From the NCBI GenBank assembly GCA_035560935.1, contig DATMYQ010000150.1, positions 1 through 21,703 of the forward strand: 21,703 nt of DNA, given 5' to 3'. Positions 16,718 to 21,703 of this stretch are shown here, piece after piece. The notes below the pieces were generated by a model. That model saw nothing but the letters and a program-made list of their open reading frames with translations, was not told the origin of the DNA and ran no database searches. Numbering within the stretch: the first letter of the stretch is position 1; every line of letters begins with the position of its first letter. Position numbers and translations under genes: made by a program. The stretch is from DATMYQ01 sp035560935 (lineage in GTDB: Bacteria; Bacillota; Negativicutes; Sporomusales; Sporomusaceae).

Positions 16718-16723
16718 ATTATA
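16718..16723 (-). promoter_or_regulatory. Candidate internal -10 downstream of the riboswitch
   Basis: A perfect TATAAT on the minus strand would start transcription near 16711, giving a ~23-nt leader containing the HD-GYP ribosome site but no riboswitch. The -35 (GATGAT at 17 bp) is poor, so this may be chance in AT-rich sequence. Confidence 0.3.
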
Positions 16724-16800
16724 GAACGAAAATTCCGATCATCATCCAATTCCAGTTTTGAATACCCGCGCACATCATGGCATTCTTTTCCAATACGCAC

Positions 16801-16829
16801 CGAAGGATAAGCCAACGGCTTATCCTTCG
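16801..16829 (-). other. Perfect hairpin downstream of the riboswitch aptamer
   Basis: CGAAGGATAAGCC pairs perfectly over 13 bp with its complement around a 3-base loop, 7 nt after the aptamer. It is the obvious expression-platform element but has no following U-tract, so it is not a standard terminator. A CCTTC at the aptamer's 3' edge can alternatively pair with GAAGG at its base. Confidence 0.75.
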
Positions 16830-16836
16830 CAACACT

Positions 16837-16919
16837 GAAGGCAGCTTGGCAATCATAGACAAATGTCTTTAGACCCATAGCTTTGCGTCCTTACCTTTAG
16901 GTAAGTTTGCCGTTGCTTC
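16837..16919 (-). ncRNA. GEMM-I (c-di-GMP-I) riboswitch aptamer
   Basis: The minus strand carries the GEMM-I core: ACGGCAAAC, a 6-bp stem CTTACC/GGTAAG with a TAAA loop, GGACGCAAAGC, then a second stem. In that stem AGCT/AGCT and TGG/CCA pair around an inner AGAC/GTCT hairpin. An outer GAAG/CTTC pairing closes the aptamer. The base matching G20 of the Vibrio Vc2 riboswitch is G and the A47 equivalent is A, as expected for c-di-GMP binding; the cGAMP-type G20A change is absent. It lies ~150-230 nt upstream of the HD-GYP start codon in the leader of a well-formed promoter. The first loop is TAAA, not the usual GAAA. Confidence 0.92.
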
Positions 16920-16991
16920 GTTCTACCATCATTCAATTGATGCAGGCTTCACCGTTCAATAGTCCTTTAGTCCTATTTTACCCACAGACCA

Positions 16992-17020
16992 ATAGTACCA
17001 TGGTCATGTTTCTTGGTCAA
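16992..17020 (-). promoter_or_regulatory. Sigma-A-type promoter of the riboswitch/HD-GYP transcript
   Basis: On the minus strand TTGACC (17015-17020) is separated by exactly 17 bp from TACTAT (16992-16997). The start would be near 16985, about 65 nt before the aptamer. An AT-rich phased repeat lies directly upstream. Confidence 0.75.
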
Positions 17021-17021
17021 A

Positions 17022-17057
17022 TTAACAAAATTTAACATTCTTTAACAATATTTAATA
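17022..17057. repeat. Four TTAACA-like hexamers at exact 10-bp spacing upstream of the promoter
   Basis: Plus-strand TTAACA occurs at 17022, 17032 and 17042, and TTAATA at 17052, immediately upstream of the -35. Helical phasing fits either an activator operator (TTAACA direct repeats resemble Bacillus PhoP boxes, which have ~11-bp spacing) or an UP-element/curved DNA. The remaining sequence to 17119 shows nothing recognisable. Confidence 0.6.
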
Positions 17058-17119
17058 ATCCATTAGAATTGTCAATAATCTGCGCCAACGTGGATTACCA
17101 TGGGCCAGGGTGTTGCCAC

Positions 17120-17169
17120 AAAAAAATAAGCGCCGTCCCGCCAATAGCAGGTTCAGCCCTTATTTTTGC
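17120..17169 (-). terminator. Terminator of the hutI-ftcD transcript
   Basis: On the minus strand, about 65 nt after the ftcD stop, AAAAATAAG pairs with CTTATTTTT around an inner CCTGC/GCGGG hairpin, ending in a seven-T run. It insulates the hut transcript from the HD-GYP promoter region. Confidence 0.8.
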
Positions 17170-17231
17170 TACTCTATTTTCCGGTTACTCTTGAGCACGC
17201 CTTCTGCTCGCAACCACCGGATTATTTCCAG

Positions 17232-18125
17232 TTACCTGATATTTTCTTCCAAAACCTGTTTGCGCTCAAACCCTTCCAGCCGCAGGTAAAAATCCGCCGT
17301 ATCCACCAACGCCTGCAACGGCAGCATACCAACAATCTCACTGCCGATAACATTTACTCCGTAACGGGCCGCCTCCGACTTCACGGTTTCAAACACCCGA
17401 TGCAGCGGCGTTCCGGTATAGTCGACCATATTAATAGTGACCTGAGCCATGTTCCGCTCCTCGATCAGCACGCCCATGGCCCGGCAAAACTTATAACCGC
17501 CTTTGGCCTCCCGGATTGATGCGGCAATTTTCTTGGCAATATTGACGTCAGCGGTGCCGAGATTAATATTGTACGCGATTAAAAACTGCCGGGCGCCTAC
17601 CACCGTCGCCCCCGCCGCCGGATGCATCCGGGCCGGGCCGTAATCCGGCTGCCGTTCCGGAGCGGCAATTGCCGTTTTCAAATTCTCATATTCACCTTTG
17701 CGGACATCCGGCAATTTGACCCGGGCCGGCGTTTTGGCCGCGGCTTCGTACATATACACCGGAATACCCAGCTTTTCACCAATATCCCGCCCCAGTTCGT
17801 TGGCCAGTTCCACGCATTCTTCCATGGTCACGTCGCTGACCGGAATGAACGGAATCACGTCCGTGGCTCCCACCCGGGGATGTTCTCCCCGGTGCTGTTC
17901 CATGTCAATCAGCTGGGTCGCTTTAGCGCAGGCGTTAAACGCCGCCTGCCGGGCCGCCCGCGGCTCACCGACAAAAGTGACCACCGTCCGATTGTGGCTG
18001 GCGTCGGAATTCACATTCAACAAGGTTACACCATCGACGTTTTTCACTTCATTTACAATGGCGGCGATCACTTCCGGCCGCCGGCCTTCGCTAAAATTCG
18101 GTACACATTCTACAAGTTTTGGCAT
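17232..18125 (-). CDS. ftcD: Glutamate formimidoyltransferase
   Basis: The enzyme transfers the formimino group of N-formimino-L-glutamate to tetrahydrofolate, giving glutamate and 5-formimino-THF, the last step of one histidine-degradation route. The 297-residue product matches the single-domain bacterial form, lacking the cyclodeaminase domain of the mammalian bifunctional protein. Diagnostic segments are KLVECVPNFSEGRRPEVI at the N-terminus, HRGEHPRVGATDVIPFIPVS (the region holding the catalytic His of the family), FLIAYNINLGTADVNIAKKI and MVDYTGTPLHRVFE. ATG 18125 follows AAAGGAG at 8 nt. It lies 42 bp behind hutI on the same strand, so the pair is almost surely an operon. The partner cyclodeaminase (FchA) is not in the window. 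Confidence 0.96.
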   Translation of the reverse strand: MPKLVECVPNFSEGRRPEVIAAIVNEVKNVDGVTLLNVNSDASHNRTVVTFVGEPRAARQAAFNACAKATQLIDMEQHRGEHPRVGATDVIPFIPVSDVTMEECVELANELGRDIGEKLGIPVYMYEAAAKTPARVKLPDVRKGEYENLKTAIAAPERQPDYGPARMHPAAGATVVGARQFLIAYNINLGTADVNIAKKIAASIREAKGGYKFCRAMGVLIEERNMAQVTINMVDYTGTPLHRVFETVKSEAARYGVNVIGSEIVGMLPLQALVDTADFYLRLEGFERKQVLEENIR

Positions 18126-18167
18126 GATTGATACTCCTTTTGCATCATGGCTTTATTTTTTGTCGGT

Positions 18168-19433
18168 TTACTGTTTATTGGCGGTATTATCCCAAACCAG
18201 CCGCCCCTGTTTGATCACCTGACCCACCAGATTCATTCCGGCATGGTACACTAAAAACAAATGGGAGGGGTAGTCCAGAATCACAATATCCGCCTGTTTT
18301 CCCGCTTCCAGACTGCCGATGCGGTCCGATCTGCCCACCGCCGCTGCGCCGTTGACGGTCAGCGCCGTCACGATTTCCGCCGGCGTCATCCGCAATTGAA
18401 TGGCGGCCAGTGCCGCCATCAGCGGCACCGAATGACTAAAACAACTGCCGGGATTGTAGTCGGTGGCCAGGGCCACGGCCGCGCCTCCGTCAATCATCGC
18501 CCGGGCCCGGGCATATTCCTCCCGCAGGCAAAAGGCAGTCATGGGCAGCAGTGTGGCCACGGTATTCACCCGGCTCAGCGCCGCAATCCCGGCGTCCGAC
18601 GCCTGCAGCAAATGGTCGGCGGAGCAGGCGTTAAGTTCCGCCGCCAACTCCGCGCCGCCCAAAGGTACGATTTCATCGGCGTGAAGCTTAGCCTGCAGCC
18701 CCAGTTTTTTCGCCGCCTGCAGCAGTCGCCGCGATTGATCAAGCGAAAATACGCCCTGTTCGCAAAACACATCGCAGAATTCGGCTACCCCCTGCTCCGC
18801 CACCGCCGGCAGCACGTCCCGGATCATATAATCCACGTACGCGTCGGTTCGTCCCTTATACGCCGGCGGCACTGCGTGGCCCCCCATAAAGGTGGCGACA
18901 ATCTCCACCGGCTGTTCCCGGTTCAGTTCCGCCATCACCGCCAACTGCCGCAGTTCCGTATCCTTGTCGAGGCCGTAACCGCTTTTCCCTTCCACGGTGG
19001 TGACACCCATGGCCAGCATATTCTCCAGCCGCCGGGCCGCTGTCGCCTTCAATTCCTGATGGCTTGCCGCCCGGGTGGCCGTCACGGTATTCAAAATGCC
19101 GCCGCCCCGCTCAAGGATTTCCAAATAAGGCGTCCCGTTCAGACGCCAAAAAAACTCCTCCGGCCGATAACCGCCAAACACCATATGGGTGTGCGAGTCA
19201 ACAAACCCCGGCAGCACGCAGCGTCCGGCGGCGTCAATGACAGTCCAGCCACTTTCATCCTGCAGCGGCAGCTGCGCCGTCGAACCTGCCCAGACAACAT
19301 TTCCGTCTTCGACCAGCAACGCGCCGTCGGGAATACTGCCAATGTCGCTCATAGAAGCGCCTTTTTTCGGCGCCGGACCGGCACAAGTCACCAGCTCGGC
19401 GGCATGTTTAATCAATAATTTTTCCTTTTTCAT
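18168..19433 (-). CDS. hutI: Imidazolonepropionase
   Basis: HutI hydrolyses 4-imidazolone-5-propionate to N-formimino-L-glutamate, the substrate of the next gene's product. The 421-residue protein is a metal-dependent amidohydrolase with the metal-binding HTH in FVDSHTHMVFGGYRPEEFF, then GKSGYGLDKDTELRQL, FMGGHAVPPAY, KLHADEIVPLGGAELA and the C-terminal ATDYNPGSCFSHS, all typical of HutI. The start is ATG 19433 (MKKEKLLIKH), 8 nt after AAGGAG; an upstream in-frame ATG at 19463 would place that ribosome site inside the gene. It is divergent from the two-component genes. hutH and hutU, needed for the first steps from histidine, are not in the window. Confidence 0.96.
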   Translation of the reverse strand: MKKEKLLIKHAAELVTCAGPAPKKGASMSDIGSIPDGALLVEDGNVVWAGSTAQLPLQDESGWTVIDAAGRCVLPGFVDSHTHMVFGGYRPEEFFWRLNGTPYLEILERGGGILNTVTATRAASHQELKATAARRLENMLAMGVTTVEGKSGYGLDKDTELRQLAVMAELNREQPVEIVATFMGGHAVPPAYKGRTDAYVDYMIRDVLPAVAEQGVAEFCDVFCEQGVFSLDQSRRLLQAAKKLGLQAKLHADEIVPLGGAELAAELNACSADHLLQASDAGIAALSRVNTVATLLPMTAFCLREEYARARAMIDGGAAVALATDYNPGSCFSHSVPLMAALAAIQLRMTPAEIVTALTVNGAAAVGRSDRIGSLEAGKQADIVILDYPSHLFLVYHAGMNLVGQVIKQGRLVWDNTANKQ

Positions 19434-19506
19434 CCCTTGAACTCCTTCCTGTGTATCAAGCATCTCCGCGCGATGCCAGGATTATTCCTTTTCTATCGTG
19501 ACCGTA

Positions 19507-19535
19507 TTGTGGCGATTTTTTATTTTTAGTATAGC
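19507..19535 (+). promoter_or_regulatory. Promoter of the response regulator/kinase operon
   Basis: TTGTGG (19507-19512), a 17-bp spacer and TATAGC (19530-19535) form a fair sigma-A-type promoter, giving a start near 19542 and a ~115-nt leader. The -10 overlaps the oppositely oriented -10 of hutI. Confidence 0.55.
19528..19533 (-). promoter_or_regulatory. Candidate -10 for hutI-ftcD
   Basis: Minus-strand TATACT is a good -10, about 95 bp before the hutI start. The -35 is poor at 17-18 bp (ACGTTT or GACGTT), while TTGACG lies at 20 bp, so activation by a bound regulator is plausible. It shares bases with the divergent promoter. Confidence 0.45.
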
Positions 19536-19542
19536 ACTTTGG

Positions 19543-19559
19543 CGTCAATAAAACGTCAA
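19543..19559. promoter_or_regulatory. CGTCAA-N5-CGTCAA direct repeat, candidate operator
   Basis: Two exact CGTCAA copies start 11 bp apart (19543 and 19554). An 11-bp direct repeat is the classic spacing for OmpR/PhoB-family response regulators. It covers the presumed start of the two-component transcript and the -35 region of hutI, so one protein could control both. Confidence 0.5.
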
Positions 19560-19657
19560 AAAACATCCCTCCGGAATTTGTTGCTGCCGGGGCAGGAGAA
19601 GCCCGCTGGCAAAGCGAAGCTATCTGTAAAGCTACCCTTGGAAGGGAGGCAAACTGC

Positions 19658-20344
19658 TTGAAACTTTTGGTTGTGGAAGATGAAACCCTGTTGCGCGACG
19701 CCATTCTGGCGCTCCTTGCCGCCGAAGGATTCAGCACCGATGCGGCAGCCAACGGCGATGACGGCCTGTATATGGCGGAACAGTCCCTGTATGACCTGAT
19801 CGTTCTCGATATTATGCTACCCGGCATCAGTGGTCTGGATATTGTCCGTCGTCTGCGCAACGCGAAAATCAACACACCGGTACTGCTGCTGACCGCCCGG
19901 GACCGGGTGGAAGACCGGGTCACCGGCCTGGATGCCGGTGCCGACGACTATCTGGTCAAGCCTTTTGCGGTCGCGGAATTGCTGGCCCGGATCCGGGCGC
20001 TGCTGCGCCGTAAAACCGGAGAAACCGCCGGCGGCGACAACTTGTCCTACAAACAACTGACCCTGAACACCAAAACCAGGGAAGCGGCCTACGGCAGCCA
20101 GCCCCTGTCGCTGACGGCCCGAGAATATGAGTTGTTGGAGTTCCTGGTATTGAACCGGGAACGGATTCTGACCAAGGAACAGATTTTCGATCGCCTGTGG
20201 GGAATGGAGGCCGACACCGCCACAGGTATCGTAGACGTGTATATCCATTTTTTGCGCAAGAAACTGGAAACCGTCCAGTCGGCCCGGATGGTCCAGACAA
20301 TCCGTGGTGTCGGCTACATGCTGAAGGTAAAAAACGATGAGTAA
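19658..20344 (+). CDS. OmpR-family response regulator
   Basis: The 228-residue protein has an N-terminal receiver domain (residues 1-115) with the acidic pair Glu7/Asp8, phospho-acceptor Asp51 in VLDIMLPG, Thr79 and Lys101 in YLVKPF. A C-terminal winged-helix DNA-binding domain follows (about residues 130-225: LSLTAREYELLEFLVLNRER, ILTKEQIFDRLWG, VDVYIHFLRKKLE, IRGVGYML). All phosphorylation residues are intact, so it is probably a phosphorylation-controlled transcription factor. It starts with TTG at 19658, 8 nt after GGGAGG; the ribosome site is partly within a CCCT/AGGG mini-hairpin. The last 8 bp overlap the kinase gene, which indicates translational coupling. The signal is unknown; the adjoining hut promoter is a possible target. 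Confidence 0.95.
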   Translation: MKLLVVEDETLLRDAILALLAAEGFSTDAAANGDDGLYMAEQSLYDLIVLDIMLPGISGLDIVRRLRNAKINTPVLLLTARDRVEDRVTGLDAGADDYLVKPFAVAELLARIRALLRRKTGETAGGDNLSYKQLTLNTKTREAAYGSQPLSLTAREYELLEFLVLNRERILTKEQIFDRLWGMEADTATGIVDVYIHFLRKKLETVQSARMVQTIRGVGYMLKVKNDE

Positions 20345-21677
20345 CCTTACCAGGCTTTTACGTCAGCGCTGGAATCTGTTCGGCCGAATTCTGCTGCGGT
20401 TGACGGCGCTGAATACCGGAGTGCTGCTGGCGGTATTTATCCTGTATAACATTACCCTATATCTGGTCATCAGCCATCAGTTATATGACAATGTGGACAA
20501 ATCCATGCAAGGGCTAAATCGGGGACTACTGCAAATGACCCGTAACGCCGATGCCGCCGGCCACCCGTTGAAGTTGTTGCCGCCTCCAGACGGCGCACCC
20601 GACGACCCACGCATCCTGTTCGTGTTTATTGATGATCAGGACCGCCTGGTCATTCCCGCCCGGCAAATGCATATCAGCCGCGAGACCATCGTCCGCTTCA
20701 CCGCCGCTGCCCAAGATGCACCGCTCAACCTGGAAGAAAATGGGCGCCATTACCGTCTCATCAAATTCACTTATGCCAAAGAAAATTTGCCACAAATCAC
20801 CTTGTCGGAATCAGGCGGAGGCATCCGGGTACGAGGTGCCATCTGTCTCGCCAACGTGGACCCGGAAATCCAACTGTTGCTGACATTTATGCTGGTCAGC
20901 ACAGCAGGGACACTATTGGTTCTCCTGATCATCGTCGGCGCCGGCTATTTTCTGGCCCGGCAGGCGCTGATCCCCATTAACGAGTCCTGGGAAAAGCAGG
21001 AGCAGTTTGTCTCCAATGCCTCCCACGAAATGCGCACACCGCTGGCCGTGGTAAAATCCCACGCGGAACTGCTTTTGCACACTCCCGATCACACCATCGA
21101 ACAAGAAAGCGAGCATATCGCCGCGATCATCCGGGAAAGCACCCGCCTGGGCAACCTGGTATCCAAACTCCTGCTCCTGGCCCGAGCCGACTCCAACCAG
21201 GAAGAACTGGAAATTCAGGTTTTGGATCTGGCCGGCTTAGCAAGCAATGTAGTCGCCCAGTTTCAGCCCATTGCCGCCCTAAAGGAAATCCAACTGGAAC
21301 TGGACAACACCTCGTCACTGGAAATCCGGGGCGATCAGGACCGGTTGATTCAACTGCTGGTGATTTTACTGGACAACGCCATAAAGTATACTCCCGCCGC
21401 TGGCATGATCTCCCTGCAGGTGCAGGCGTTGGCCGGCACGGCGCAAATCCGTCTGACGGACACCGGCGCCGGTATCAGCCCGGAGGACCTGCCTCGCATC
21501 TTCGACCGCTTTTACCGGGCCGATGCTGCCCGTTCCGGCCCGGATCGGGGTACCGGCCTGGGACTGGCTATTGCCCAGTGGATCGTGGAAAAACACCGGG
21601 GCACTATTAAAGTTCGCAGCAAGGTCGGCCAGGGAACCGTCATCACCGTGTCCCTGCCGCTGAAAAAGCACTCTTAA
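20337..21677 (+). CDS. Membrane sensor histidine kinase, partner of the response regulator
   Basis: The 446-residue kinase has two membrane helices (about residues 18-46 and 180-208) flanking a ~130-residue extracytoplasmic sensor domain with no recognisable family. The dimerisation/phospho-acceptor domain follows almost directly, with His230 in FVSNASHEMRTPLAVV. Only about 15 residues separate the second helix from it, so there is no normal HAMP domain. The ATPase domain carries the N box (LLVILLDNAIKYTP), G1 box (LTDTGAGISPEDL), F box (IFDRFYRAD) and G2 box (GTGLGLAIAQWIVEKHRG), all intact. Its ATG lies within the last codons of the regulator gene. The window ends 26 bp after the stop, with no terminator visible. 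Confidence 0.95.
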   Translation: MSNLTRLLRQRWNLFGRILLRLTALNTGVLLAVFILYNITLYLVISHQLYDNVDKSMQGLNRGLLQMTRNADAAGHPLKLLPPPDGAPDDPRILFVFIDDQDRLVIPARQMHISRETIVRFTAAAQDAPLNLEENGRHYRLIKFTYAKENLPQITLSESGGGIRVRGAICLANVDPEIQLLLTFMLVSTAGTLLVLLIIVGAGYFLARQALIPINESWEKQEQFVSNASHEMRTPLAVVKSHAELLLHTPDHTIEQESEHIAAIIRESTRLGNLVSKLLLLARADSNQEELEIQVLDLAGLASNVVAQFQPIAALKEIQLELDNTSSLEIRGDQDRLIQLLVILLDNAIKYTPAAGMISLQVQALAGTAQIRLTDTGAGISPEDLPRIFDRFYRADAARSGPDRGTGLGLAIAQWIVEKHRGTIKVRSKVGQGTVITVSLPLKKHS

Positions 21678-21703
21678 TGTTCGCAAGATACTCAGCACCA
21701 AGC

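Noticed and set aside
18261..19418. Long open frame of 385 codons on the + strand opposite hutI
   Set aside because: It is the antisense of a clearly identified imidazolonepropionase and its product is His/Arg/Gln-rich with no family motif.
19560..19657. Possible riboswitch in the leader of the two-component operon
   Set aside because: GC-rich hairpins are present, but no conserved core of a class I recognise could be matched; GGCAAAGCGAAGC only superficially resembles GEMM.
1..21703. CRISPR arrays, insertion sequences, prophage or toxin-antitoxin genes
   Set aside because: No spaced identical repeats, transposase, integrase or small paired toxin-like genes were seen on either strand.

Overview
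The window reads as ordinary chromosome of a motile, probably anaerobic, low-to-mid GC Bacillota. Strong AGGAGG-type ribosome sites, short Bacillus-type FlgD, a GEMM-I riboswitch, FucO-type alcohol dehydrogenase and a histidine-degradation pair would all fit the Negativicutes (Sporomusaceae-like), but that placement is inference from gene style and was not tested by a search. No phage, transposon or CRISPR array is visible.

Region 1 (1-10630, + strand) is a flagellar block holding almost only extracellular axial proteins: flgD (hook cap), flgE (hook), two tandem flgK paralogues (hook-filament junction), flgL (junction), fliD (filament cap), a FlgN/FliT-like export chaperone and fliC (flagellin), closed by a strong terminator. 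Gene order nearly follows assembly order. Genes are 19-110 bp apart up to fliC, which has its own ~150-nt leader. FlgL and FliD carry a similar ~100-residue inserted module.

Region 2 (10670-14053, - strand) holds a SAM-dependent methyltransferase-like gene behind a membrane-bound CHASE-like/PAS/PAS/GGDEF diguanylate cyclase with an intact GGDEF motif and RxxD I-site, then a tRNA-Val(CAC) with its own extended -10 promoter and terminator.

Region 3 (14054-17060) has fucO (+ strand) with a promoter and terminator, convergent with a gene for an HD-GYP protein (- strand). The HD-GYP transcript begins at a good sigma-A-type promoter, preceded by four TTAACA-like hexamers at exact 10-bp spacing, and its leader contains a GEMM-I c-di-GMP riboswitch followed by a 13-bp perfect hairpin. 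So a putative c-di-GMP phosphodiesterase gene appears to sense c-di-GMP in its own mRNA, near a cyclase gene that makes c-di-GMP.

Region 4 (17120-21703) contains hutI-ftcD (- strand; last steps of histidine breakdown to glutamate) with a terminator. It is divergent from an OmpR-family response regulator/histidine kinase pair (+ strand). The two transcripts share a compact intergenic region with back-to-back -10 elements and an 11-bp-spaced CGTCAA direct repeat that looks like a response-regulator operator.

The most notable points are the riboswitch-controlled HD-GYP gene with its phased upstream hexamers, the shared FlgL/FliD module, the tandem FlgK pair, and the hut/two-component control region.
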